The translations under genes and the position numbers were made by a program. Positions 50,474 to 59,972 of a stretch of DNA of 64,000 bases are shown here, in pieces. The stretch is from Chitinophaga qingshengii (lineage in GTDB: Bacteria > Bacteroidota > Bacteroidia > Chitinophagales > Chitinophagaceae). Each line of letters begins with the position of its first letter. The stretch's first letter is position 1. The stretch is from contig NZ_JACVFC010000002.1 of the NCBI RefSeq assembly GCF_014529935.1, positions 1 through 64,000 on the forward strand, read 5' to 3'. The notes under the pieces were generated by a model, which saw only the letters and a list, made by a program, of their open reading frames with translations, did not search any database and was not told where the DNA came from.

Positions 50474-52507
50474 TTACCAGCCTTCGTTCTGTGTCAGTAA
50501 ACGGTTAAGATTCAGTTCATAGGTGGGCTTGGGCAACAACACATGCCGCTGCATCACATTACGCACTCCTTGTAAACCGTTGGGGTTACCGGTGGCCGTT
50601 ACACCCGCACCGTTGTTGGTGGCCCATGCAGCGAATTCCTGCATGTCTGTCACAAAATGTCCCCAGCGTATCAGGTCCGCTTTCCGCAACGCCTCAAAAC
50701 ACAGTTCACGCATCCGCTCGTCGCGGATGGCCAGTTGAAAGGCTTCCTTGCTAAGACCGGGTGTAAGATCCGATTCATTGCCGATGGTGATGGTAGCAGT
50801 GGCAGTGGCGGCCTGACCGGCATAGGTAAACACGGCGCCGGTAACGGCAGCACTGGAAGCGCCGCTGGTATGCGTAGGCGCGGTATTGGTGGAAGTACCG
50901 GCGGTCGTTACGGTATACAGGTTACCGCCATTGGTAATTTGTGTTCCGGCATTATAACTTACGCCCGGTGTCCAGAAAGTACCGATCACCACTACCGGCG
51001 GGGCACTATAGTAAGAACCGGCCGTCAAAGCGCCCGGGCTGTTCAGGTAAATACCGGTTACTTTTCCGCCTGCAACAATAGCCGAAGCGGTAGCCCCATT
51101 ACCACCGCCGCCGGTGATGGTCACCGCCGGGGCTACGGTATAACCTGCGCCCTGGTTTACCACCGTCACAGATTTCACCACGTTGCCGTTCTGTATACCA
51201 TAACCTCTTTTACGTACCTGGTTGATATACGTATAGGCGTTACCGGGACCGTTCACATAGTTCTCCGCTTCTGCACGCATCAGTAATACGTCTGCATAAC
51301 GGATCACAGGCCAGTTGATGTTGTAGGTACCGGCTGTACCGTTTGTATTACGGATAGATTGCGGTACGTATTCCCTCCTGAACTTACCGGCACACATCTG
51401 CCATATATTAGGCCGCGCAGCCTTTACACGGGGATTGGTACCGTTGTAGACATAATTGGCACAGTTCCAGTCCCGGCGAATATCCAGGGAGGCCTTGTTC
51501 GGTGTGGCGGTGCTGTTGGCGTCTACTTCATAGGCGTCGAACAGTTTTTTGGTGACCCATACCCAGCCAGCAGCGTTGTATGAACTGGTATCTGTTGCCG
51601 AAATAGCCGACTGGATACCCACGAAATTGCCGATATCATTACCGGATTTGTTCACCACACCGGCGGCAGCGCCCAGTGAACCTATCTCCCAGATATTCTC
51701 CTTCACATCGTATTTGTCTTGCGCCAGGTTGATAAATATTTGGCGGTAATCGGGGTTCAATGCATGAAGGCCGGAGTTGATGACTTTATCCGTATAGGTA
51801 ATGACATCCTGGTATTTGGCAGTATTGTTCTGCGGGTAACCGGCCCAGTAAAGATATACCCGCGCCAGCATGGACTGCACGGCAGTCAGCGTTACCACAT
51901 CATTGAATTTGGATTGTACCACGGTATAATCTTTCAGCAGCACTTCGGCTTCCTTCATATCTTTTTCTACCTGTGCATACACTTCCGCCTGTTTCGATGC
52001 AGCCATATTCACCTCACTGATCGCGAGCGGACGCAGCACCAGCGGCACATCTCCATAATTACTGGTCAAAATAAAATATAAAAAACCTCTCAGAAACAAT
52101 GCCTGCCCTTTGATAATGTTGCGCTTTCCTTCATCCATCTTAGGTTTATCGATATTCAACAATAATACGTTGAGGTTATTGATACCTACGTAGGCAAACT
52201 TCCAGATATAACCTGCGTATACCAGGGAGGCATCATAATTGTAACGAAGCCCCCGGGCATCGCCATCAGCGGTGCGGTTGGACATCACTTCATCGGTGGT
52301 GGATACAAAGTTGAAACCCATCACCTGTGCATATAATTCCGGGCGCATCAAATCGCCGTATACGCCGGTCAGCGCCTGTTGCAGCTGTGTTTCTGTTCCA
52401 TAATAATTGTCGGGTGTATAAAAATCCGTCGGTTTGGTATCGAGGAATTTTTTGCAGGAAGTAAGTCCTGCTATTGCTATACATGCCAATATGCAAATAC
52501 GTTTCAT
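50474..52507 (-). CDS. SusD/RagB-family glycan-binding lipoprotein with an inserted module
   Basis: The start at 52507 gives 677 residues with a lipoprotein signal (MKRICILACIAIAGLTSC). The SusD fold is clear: FLDTKPTDFYTPDNYY, the TPR-like helices (AEVYAQVEKDMKEAEVLL), the usual RAEAENYVNG segment and the C-terminal ELCFEALRKADLIRWGHF. Between RKRGYGIQ and NESDLTPGLSKEAF lies about 135 residues of Gly/Thr/Ala-rich beta repeats (nucleotides about 50780-51190) that most SusD proteins lack. SusD covers SusC and captures oligosaccharide. An in-frame ATG three codons earlier (52516) also exists. Confidence 0.93.
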   Translation of the reverse strand: MKRICILACIAIAGLTSCKKFLDTKPTDFYTPDNYYGTETQLQQALTGVYGDLMRPELYAQVMGFNFVSTTDEVMSNRTADGDARGLRYNYDASLVYAGYIWKFAYVGINNLNVLLLNIDKPKMDEGKRNIIKGQALFLRGFLYFILTSNYGDVPLVLRPLAISEVNMAASKQAEVYAQVEKDMKEAEVLLKDYTVVQSKFNDVVTLTAVQSMLARVYLYWAGYPQNNTAKYQDVITYTDKVINSGLHALNPDYRQIFINLAQDKYDVKENIWEIGSLGAAAGVVNKSGNDIGNFVGIQSAISATDTSSYNAAGWVWVTKKLFDAYEVDANSTATPNKASLDIRRDWNCANYVYNGTNPRVKAARPNIWQMCAGKFRREYVPQSIRNTNGTAGTYNINWPVIRYADVLLMRAEAENYVNGPGNAYTYINQVRKRGYGIQNGNVVKSVTVVNQGAGYTVAPAVTITGGGGNGATASAIVAGGKVTGIYLNSPGALTAGSYYSAPPVVVIGTFWTPGVSYNAGTQITNGGNLYTVTTAGTSTNTAPTHTSGASSAAVTGAVFTYAGQAATATATITIGNESDLTPGLSKEAFQLAIRDERMRELCFEALRKADLIRWGHFVTDMQEFAAWATNNGAGVTATGNPNGLQGVRNVMQRHVLLPKPTYELNLNRLLTQNEGW

Positions 52508-52517
52508 GTTCATCATT

Positions 52518-55500
52518 TTAGAAGGTGACGTTTAAACCGGTTACGTAAGACAGGGAATGCGGATACACGGCATAATCGAAGCCAGGGCTCAGGTTACTTT
52601 GTCTGCCGCTTACCTCTGGGTCCATACCGCTATACTTTGTCCATGTATAGATATTTTGTGCGGAAGCATAAATACGCAGCTTGCTGATTTTAGCACGTTT
52701 CAACCAGGTATTGGGTACGTTGTATCCCAGGGATACGGTACGCAGCTTCAGGTAAGAACCATCTTCCACTACCCGGGAAGAGTAGGCCGCATTGCCCATG
52801 CCACCGGCACGGAACAGGGTATTGCTCGGGTTGGTGGGTGTCCAGCGGTTTGCATAGGTAGCAAACTGGTTCAGATTGGGATTGTTCACAATCCCCCCTT
52901 CAAACACATAACGGTTGGCGTTGATGATGTCGTTGCCGTAAGACCATTGCAACAGTATATTGAGATCGAAGTTGCGATAACGGAAATCGTTGCTGAAACC
53001 GCCGGTATGTTTAGGTAAACCGCTACCGATGATGGTATAGTCCTGGTTATTCACCTGCATATCGCCATTCAGGTCTTTGTATTTGATGTCACCCGGCTGT
53101 ATGGCATTACGCGCGGAGCCATTGGTAGGCACGTCCGGTTTCAGAAGATAGGTACCGTTGGGCATCAGGTCGAAATCGGAATACTGGTATACGCCATCGA
53201 ATACAAGACCATACATTTCACCCAGCGGCCGGCCAATCACAGAAATGTAAGGGAACAATCCGGAATAGGTGGTATTGAAAAAAGTACCGGAGCCATAGAG
53301 AATAGACTGCTGCCCTTCTGCCAGGGATAATATTTTGTTTTGATTAAAGCTGATGTTGAAGTTACTGTTCCAGGTAAAGTCTTTTTTATCTACTACAGTG
53401 CCAGCCAGTGTGATCTCCAAACCTTTGTTCTGCAGCTTGCCCACATTTTTAAAACCGGTAGCGGATTCAATACCATGTGAATAAGGCAAGGCTGCCTGCA
53501 ACAACAGGTCTTTGGTGGTACGCTGATAAACATCCAGCGTCAGGGACAGCCTGTTTTTCAGGAAAGCCAGGTCCAGACCAATATTGGTTTGTTCATTGGT
53601 TTCCCAGCGCAGATTGGGGTTACCGGAGGAAATCATCACCGCGCCGATATTCAGCGGTGCATTGCCTGCGGAATACCAATATGCCATATTGGTGAGTTGC
53701 AGCTGCGGCAGATAAGCAAAATCATCTACCCGGTTGTTACCGGAAGCGCCGTAACCCACCCTGATCTTGGCATCGGAAATAAAGCGGATATTCTTCATAA
53801 ACTCTTCGCTGCTAAAGCGCCATGCGCCTGACACCGCCGGGAAATAGCCCCACTTGTTGCTGACGGCGAACTTGGAAGAACCGTCGGCACGAAGAGAAGC
53901 CGCAAAGAGGTATTGGGATTTATAATCGTAGTTCACCCGCAAGGCCCCGGAGGCCATGGTCCACCGGGAGCTGAGAGACACCAGGGACGTATTGGCTGGT
54001 GCCGCCAGGTCCAGTGCGTCCATACCGAGATCTTCGTTGGGTACCTGGTTGGCGGAAAATCTGCGCTGCGCATTTTTGTATCCCTGCGCTTCCACAACAC
54101 CCAATACCGTCAGGTTGTGCACATCGTTCCAGCGTTTGCGGTAAGTGAGTCCGCCCTCGGCGCGCCACAGGGAAGTAGGCCGGAAGTCCACACTGCCATT
54201 GACACCGTTGGAGTTCCACTTACTGCCTGACTGAGTCTGGGAGTTATTGAAGACATTCATTTCTGTATTCACGGTATTGATACCACCGGCCACCCGCATG
54301 GTCAACTCTTTGGTGATAGCATATTCCGCATAGGCATTAGCGATAAGGTTGTTCACCTTATTCATGGTATACTGGTTCTGGATATTCTGTAACGGGTTTA
54401 CCCGATAATCCTGGTTGTTGGCTATTTCATTGCCCGGATCATAAAAGTCGTCGATCAGGTTAGCAGCACTATCCCTGCCGGCGATACTGTTCGTAGGCCG
54501 GAAACCCCACACAGAATACAACGTGGTAGCCGACGCATAAAAATTGGTAGCCGATACGGGAATACCATAACTCTCATTATAGGCGTAGTTGGCGTTGATA
54601 CCCACTTTCAACTTGCTGCTCACTACCTGGTCCAGCGAGAAACGACCCTGGTAACGTTTGAAACCGCCGTTGATGATAATACCTTTCTGGTTGTTGAAGT
54701 TACCGGACACGGAGTAACGGGTTTTATCATTACCCCCTCTCACCGCGATGTCGTGGTTCTGGTTCTGTCCTACGCGATAGATATAATCCTGCATGTCTAT
54801 CGCGGGTTTATTACGGTAGTCGTCCAGTTTCACGCCACCAGCGAGATAGATGGAATCATACATCGATCTGTTGACATCGCCCACATACCGTACAAACTCA
54901 TAGGAATCCAACAGCGGGATCTTTTTCGGGATCTGCTGCCAGCCCATATAACCGTTGTAGGTTACCTGCGGCGGACCTGTCTTTCCCTTTTTAGTGGTAA
55001 TGAGGATAACACCGTTGGAACCACGGGCGCCATAGATAGCGGTGGCAGATGCGTCTTTTAATACGTCGATGGATTCAATATCACCGGGGCTGATCGCATT
55101 GGCATTGGAGCTCTCTGTCGGGAAACCGTCGATCACATACAGCGGGGAGTTGTTCTGCGTAATGGAACCGGCGCCACGGATCACGATATTGGCGATGGAA
55201 CCTGGCTGACCGTCATTACTGGCGACAGCCACACCGGCTACGCGGCCGGCCAGCGCTTCGTCAAATGACTTGACCGGCGCCTTTTCAAATTCCTTCATGT
55301 TCACACTACCTACTGAACCTGTCAGGTCTTTACGCTGCTGGGTGGCATATCCCACCACGACAACGTCGTTGAGTGTGCCTACCTGGTCTTTCATACGCAC
55401 CGTATAGTCAGCCCGGTTGTCTACCAACTGCTCGGTTTTCTCATATCCGATAAAAGTAAATACGAGGGTAGCGCCCGGAGCGGCGGTAATGGCAAAACGA

Positions 55501-55724
55501 CCGGCATCGTTGGTAGTGGCGCCCGTCTTTTCATTTTTTACCAGGACGGTCACTCCTATCAGCGGATTACCATCCTTGTCTTTTACAATACCGGTGATCG
55601 CTTTCTTTTGCTGGGCAAAAAGAGAAAGTGGCAGTATCATCACCCACAAAATCCCCATTAAAAAATAACTGAAGGCGAAGCGGGACCTCCTTCCCTTCCA
55701 GGATGATTGGCATCTCATATTCAT
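52518..55724 (-). CDS. SusC/RagA-family TonB-linked outer-membrane transporter
   Basis: The start at 55724 gives 1068 residues. A signal peptide (FSYFLMGILWVMILPLSLFAQ) is followed by the carboxypeptidase-like domain (ITGIVKDKDGNPLIGVTVLVK), the TonB-plug start (DQVGTLNDVVVVGYATQQRKD) and the family motif YGARGSNGVILITTKKG. The C-terminal barrel ends in a final strand with terminal Phe (YVTGLNVTF). It imports oligosaccharides with TonB energy. It begins the operon, and SusD starts about 10 bases after its stop. A weak -7 element (CATATTTG) is about 35 bases upstream. Confidence 0.95.
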   Translation of the reverse strand: MNMRCQSSWKGRRSRFAFSYFLMGILWVMILPLSLFAQQKKAITGIVKDKDGNPLIGVTVLVKNEKTGATTNDAGRFAITAAPGATLVFTFIGYEKTEQLVDNRADYTVRMKDQVGTLNDVVVVGYATQQRKDLTGSVGSVNMKEFEKAPVKSFDEALAGRVAGVAVASNDGQPGSIANIVIRGAGSITQNNSPLYVIDGFPTESSNANAISPGDIESIDVLKDASATAIYGARGSNGVILITTKKGKTGPPQVTYNGYMGWQQIPKKIPLLDSYEFVRYVGDVNRSMYDSIYLAGGVKLDDYRNKPAIDMQDYIYRVGQNQNHDIAVRGGNDKTRYSVSGNFNNQKGIIINGGFKRYQGRFSLDQVVSSKLKVGINANYAYNESYGIPVSATNFYASATTLYSVWGFRPTNSIAGRDSAANLIDDFYDPGNEIANNQDYRVNPLQNIQNQYTMNKVNNLIANAYAEYAITKELTMRVAGGINTVNTEMNVFNNSQTQSGSKWNSNGVNGSVDFRPTSLWRAEGGLTYRKRWNDVHNLTVLGVVEAQGYKNAQRRFSANQVPNEDLGMDALDLAAPANTSLVSLSSRWTMASGALRVNYDYKSQYLFAASLRADGSSKFAVSNKWGYFPAVSGAWRFSSEEFMKNIRFISDAKIRVGYGASGNNRVDDFAYLPQLQLTNMAYWYSAGNAPLNIGAVMISSGNPNLRWETNEQTNIGLDLAFLKNRLSLTLDVYQRTTKDLLLQAALPYSHGIESATGFKNVGKLQNKGLEITLAGTVVDKKDFTWNSNFNISFNQNKILSLAEGQQSILYGSGTFFNTTYSGLFPYISVIGRPLGEMYGLVFDGVYQYSDFDLMPNGTYLLKPDVPTNGSARNAIQPGDIKYKDLNGDMQVNNQDYTIIGSGLPKHTGGFSNDFRYRNFDLNILLQWSYGNDIINANRYVFEGGIVNNPNLNQFATYANRWTPTNPSNTLFRAGGMGNAAYSSRVVEDGSYLKLRTVSLGYNVPNTWLKRAKISKLRIYASAQNIYTWTKYSGMDPEVSGRQSNLSPGFDYAVYPHSLSYVTGLNVTF

Positions 55725-55759
55725 AAGAGTGGAATTGAACAGTATTTCTGGTTGATACA

Positions 55760-55767
55760 CAAATATG
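55760..55767 (-). promoter_or_regulatory. Weak -7 element upstream of susC
   Basis: CATATTTG on the minus strand is one base off TAnnTTTG and lies 35 bases before the start codon at 55724. The upstream TTG spacing is poor, as expected for a promoter that needs an activator. Confidence 0.35.
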
Positions 55768-55919
55768 TTGGAACGCGGTCAAACTGCAGGGAGACAATCG
55801 TAAATGAATGGGGTGATTTTTATAAACACCCTCCCAACCTACTGATTATCAAAAGACTAAAAGAGCGCTTTCTCCGAAAAAAATCTCTCTGGGGGTAAAT
55901 ACAATGCTTATATTAGCGC

Positions 55920-58900
55920 ATGATCCTGCGGTGCTTTCTGCTCTTATGCCTGTTGATACCTGCTGCTTTTATACCTGGCAGCGGACAAGACATCACATTT
56001 TCACACCTCACCGTGGAAGACGGATTATCCCACAACGCAGGGTTATCCATTGTACAGGATGAACAGGGTTTTGTTTGGGTAGGTACGCATTATGGCCTCA
56101 ACCGGTACGATGGTTACCGCTTTAAAATATACCGCCACCATGCGGAAGACAGCACGTCCCTGCCGGATAACCAGATCATGACCCTGTACCGGGACAAAAG
56201 CAATACGCTCTGGATAGGCACCACCGGCGGCCTTGCCCGATACGATCCGGTACATGACAGGTTTAATTATGAACAACTGGAACCGGCACCCAATCGTACC
56301 AATATCAATTGTATTTATGAAGATAGCAAAGGCCGTCACTGGGTAGGCGCCAACAACGGGCTTTTTGTCCGGGAGGGTAAAAAATGGCAGCTGATCACAC
56401 CGGGAAAGATCGCCGGTTATGTGGTGAAATGTGTCTATGAAGATAAACAAGGCAATATCTGGATCGGTACCAATAAAGGCCTCACCAAAATGACAGGCGA
56501 CCGGTTTGAAACCTTCCGCCATGAAGACGGACAGCCTTCCGGTCTCACAATGAACTTCATCACCGCCCTGAACGAAGACCGTTTCGGCCGCTTATGGATC
56601 GCCACCCAAACGGGAGGTATTAATATATATGATCCTGCTGCGGGCCGTTTTTCCCTGCTCGCTCAACCAGCTATCATCAATAATATTGTCAGACGTATTG
56701 TGCGCGACAAAGCCGGTAACATGTGGGTAGGTACCCAGGAAGGCCTTAGTATTGTGGACCCTGTCAACCTGAGCAGCCGGCACTACCAGCAGGAACCACA
56801 CAATAATAATAGTCTCAGCCAGAATTCTATCCATAGTATTTATGAAGATAATTCCGGTACCATGTGGATCGGGACTTACTTCGGCGGCGTCAATATCGTA
56901 CATCCGGATGGCAGTTCTTTTAAAGCATGGGCGCAACATCCGCCCCTGGATGGTATCAGTAATAATGTGATCAGCAGTATCCACGAAGACAGCCGGCATA
57001 ACTACTGGATAGGTACTGAGGGCGGTGGCCTGAATTATTATGATCGTAACACCGCCCGCTTTACCTATTATAAACATGATGTCAATAACCCCGCCAGCCT
57101 CGGTTCCAACCTGGTGAAGGTGGTGTATGAAGACAAGGACCATAACATCTGGACCGGCACCCACGGCGGTGGCCTCAACCTGCTGGAAAACGGCGGTTTC
57201 CGGCGGTTCTTCTACAATCCCAAAGATCCGGCTACCTTTTCCGGTGAGGTGACATCCATCCTGGAAGACAGTCAAAACCGCTTCTGGGTGGGTACCAATG
57301 TGCAACTATACCTGATGCACCGCAAAGGCCGGGAACTGGAGCAGCAGGCAGATACCGCACTGATGGGCATCGCCAAAAGGCAATCTGTTCGCTACATCCT
57401 CGAAGACAGCCGCCGTCGTATACTGGTAGGCACTATCAACGGACTGTATGTGCTCACCGGCGATTCGGTGCAAGTCCTGCAACGGGGATATATCAACGCC
57501 ATACAGGAAGACTCAAAACACAATATCTGGGTGAGCCTGTATTTCGGCGGGCTTGTTAAATATGATACCCGCCTGCAACTGCAAAAACATTACCGGGAGA
57601 AGGACGGGTTGCCCAATGACAATGTGCTGGGATTACTGGAAGATGACCAGCATTACCTGTGGATCAGTACCCACAACGGACTAACCCGGCTGGATCCGGC
57701 CCGGGATAAGTTTCAGACCTATACCGTCAGCGATGGCCTCGCGGGTAATGTGTTCAACTACAACTCTTTCCTGCGCGACAGCCGCGGCGAATTCCTCTTC
57801 GGCGGCTATAATGGTATTACCAGTTTTTTCCCGGAACGTATCATCACCAATACCCATGCTGCTCCTATCCGGTTTACCGGTCTTCGTTTATTCAACAATC
57901 CGGTGGGCATCAGCGGGCAAGATCAACTGCTGGCAAAAGACATCAGTTATACAAAAACTTTGCATTTCCAGCACAACCAGGATGTATTCACCCTGGAATT
58001 TGCGCTGCTCAACTATATTAAAAGCAACAAAAACCGGTATGCCTACCGGCTGGAAGGCGGCGACGGCAGCTGGATAGAGACTACCACCCCAGCGGTGACC
58101 TACACGAATCTTTCATCCGGTCATTATACTTTTTGGGTAAAGGGCGCCAACAACGACGGCATCTGGAGTGAACCGGCCAAAATGGAGATCACCATCCTGC
58201 CGCCTTTTTGGCGCACCTGGTGGGCGTATGCCATCTATGGCGGATGTGTCATTTTGCTCGTCTTCTTCGTCACCCGGTTCTTTTTCCTGTGGGCATTGCT
58301 GCATAAAGAAGAAGAGTTGCACCAGGTGAAACTGAATTTCTTCACCCATGTGTCCCATGAAATCCGGACCCATCTGACCCTGCTGTTAGTGCCTGTGGAG
58401 AAGATGATGGATAATTTGAAGAAAGATGACCCGCTACAGGCCACCCTGTCGCAATTAAGGAACAACGCCGACCGGCTACTGAAACTGGTGAACGAGCTAA
58501 TGGATTTCCGGAAAGCGGAAACCAATCATCTTACACTGCATGTGCACGAACAGGACCTGATCCCTTTCCTGGAGCGGATCTACAGCAGCTTCCGGGAACT
58601 CTCGCTGGACCGGAATATCCGTATCTCTTTCAGTCATGATGTAGAACAGGTGGAACTTTACTTTGACCGTGAACAGCTGGAAAAAGTATTTTTCAACCTG
58701 CTCACCAATGCATTCAAATTCACGCCGGATGGTGGTCATATACAATTGCATGTATCACCCGTACGGCAAAACATAGTAATCACCGTTACTGATAACGGCC
58801 GGGGTATCGCGCCCGAATACCTCGACAAACTATTCAACAATTTCTTCCAGGTGCAGGACCATGGCCTGCAGAATACCGGGTACGGTATCGGGCTGGCTTT

Positions 58901-59894
58901 GTCCAAAAATATTGTGGAGCAACACAAAGGTACCCTCACTGTAGAAAGCGAACCTTCCACGGCAGATAAAGAAGGGCGTACTTGCTTCACCGTTAGTCTG
59001 CCTACAGGTGCCCGGCACTTTGAAGGCACCCCGCACACGGTAGGCGGTGAACCAGCCCGGTCCGGCAACTCCCTGAAAATGCCGCTGGTAAACGAAGAAC
59101 CGGACATTGTTATCTCTGATAAGCCACAACCTTTCACCATACTCATCGTAGAAGACAATCCCGAACTGCGGGCCCTGATCCGGGAAACCTTCCAGGGTCA
59201 CTACAAAGTGCTGGAATGCGAAAACGGGGCGGCGGGTTTGACCGTCGCCACCACCCAGATCCCGGATATCATTGTCAGTGATGTAATGATGCCGGAAATG
59301 GACGGGCTGCAGTTCTGCCAGGCCCTTAAAACCGATGAACGCACCAGCCATATCCCGGTGGTGTTACTCACCGCCAAAAGTTCCCAGGCTGATCATGTCA
59401 GCGGACTGGAAACCGGCGCCGATCTTTACCTTACCAAACCATTCAGCACCCGGGTACTGGCGCTGAACGTCCGTAACCTGATTCTTTCCCGGGAGAAAAT
59501 GCGGGAACGCTACAGCCGCCAGCTGCAAACCGAAACTGTTGTCCCCGACCCGCTACCCAACAGCCTGGACAATGCTTTCCTGGAAAAAGTGATTGCCCTG
59601 GTGGAAGAACACATGGATGATCCTGCATTCGGAGTAGAGATGCTGGCCCGGAAAGTAGCCATGAGTCAACCGGTGTTATATAAAAAGTTGAAAGCTGTCA
59701 CCGATATGTCGGTGAATGACTTTGTAAAATCATTACGGCTCAAAAAAGCGGCGGCACTGATCCGTACCCGTCAGCATACGGTATACCAGGTAGCCTATAT
59801 GGTGGGATACAACGACCGGAAGTATTTCAGCCGGGAATTCAAAAAACAGTTCGGGAAAACGCCCACGGAGTTCGCAGAAACGCCGGATTTGTGA
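55920..59894 (+). CDS. Hybrid two-component regulator (HTCC) of the PUL
   Basis: This is a 1324-residue one-piece signalling protein. It has a signal peptide, then about 14 beta-propeller repeats to about residue 620, each with WxGTxxGL. Next come a Y_Y_Y domain (about 690-755), a membrane segment (768-795), a histidine kinase with H813 in SHEIRTHL, an ATPase domain (NAFKFTPDGG, DNGRGI, GYGIGLALS), a receiver (D1121, phosphorylated) and a C-terminal AraC HTH (about 1220-1320). The propeller binds a sugar ligand and the HTH activates the PUL genes. The H-box has H in place of the usual P (see findings). Divergent from SusC and 78 bases before PL8. Confidence 0.95.
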   Translation: MILRCFLLLCLLIPAAFIPGSGQDITFSHLTVEDGLSHNAGLSIVQDEQGFVWVGTHYGLNRYDGYRFKIYRHHAEDSTSLPDNQIMTLYRDKSNTLWIGTTGGLARYDPVHDRFNYEQLEPAPNRTNINCIYEDSKGRHWVGANNGLFVREGKKWQLITPGKIAGYVVKCVYEDKQGNIWIGTNKGLTKMTGDRFETFRHEDGQPSGLTMNFITALNEDRFGRLWIATQTGGINIYDPAAGRFSLLAQPAIINNIVRRIVRDKAGNMWVGTQEGLSIVDPVNLSSRHYQQEPHNNNSLSQNSIHSIYEDNSGTMWIGTYFGGVNIVHPDGSSFKAWAQHPPLDGISNNVISSIHEDSRHNYWIGTEGGGLNYYDRNTARFTYYKHDVNNPASLGSNLVKVVYEDKDHNIWTGTHGGGLNLLENGGFRRFFYNPKDPATFSGEVTSILEDSQNRFWVGTNVQLYLMHRKGRELEQQADTALMGIAKRQSVRYILEDSRRRILVGTINGLYVLTGDSVQVLQRGYINAIQEDSKHNIWVSLYFGGLVKYDTRLQLQKHYREKDGLPNDNVLGLLEDDQHYLWISTHNGLTRLDPARDKFQTYTVSDGLAGNVFNYNSFLRDSRGEFLFGGYNGITSFFPERIITNTHAAPIRFTGLRLFNNPVGISGQDQLLAKDISYTKTLHFQHNQDVFTLEFALLNYIKSNKNRYAYRLEGGDGSWIETTTPAVTYTNLSSGHYTFWVKGANNDGIWSEPAKMEITILPPFWRTWWAYAIYGGCVILLVFFVTRFFFLWALLHKEEELHQVKLNFFTHVSHEIRTHLTLLLVPVEKMMDNLKKDDPLQATLSQLRNNADRLLKLVNELMDFRKAETNHLTLHVHEQDLIPFLERIYSSFRELSLDRNIRISFSHDVEQVELYFDREQLEKVFFNLLTNAFKFTPDGGHIQLHVSPVRQNIVITVTDNGRGIAPEYLDKLFNNFFQVQDHGLQNTGYGIGLALSKNIVEQHKGTLTVESEPSTADKEGRTCFTVSLPTGARHFEGTPHTVGGEPARSGNSLKMPLVNEEPDIVISDKPQPFTILIVEDNPELRALIRETFQGHYKVLECENGAAGLTVATTQIPDIIVSDVMMPEMDGLQFCQALKTDERTSHIPVVLLTAKSSQADHVSGLETGADLYLTKPFSTRVLALNVRNLILSREKMRERYSRQLQTETVVPDPLPNSLDNAFLEKVIALVEEHMDDPAFGVEMLARKVAMSQPVLYKKLKAVTDMSVNDFVKSLRLKKAAALIRTRQHTVYQVAYMVGYNDRKYFSREFKKQFGKTPTEFAETPDL

Positions 59895-59972
59895 AAATTC
59901 ACCCTATTCACTTGGAAAAATCACCCCGCCGGCACAACGGGGATGCTTAGATTTGTTACAAATCCCACCGTT

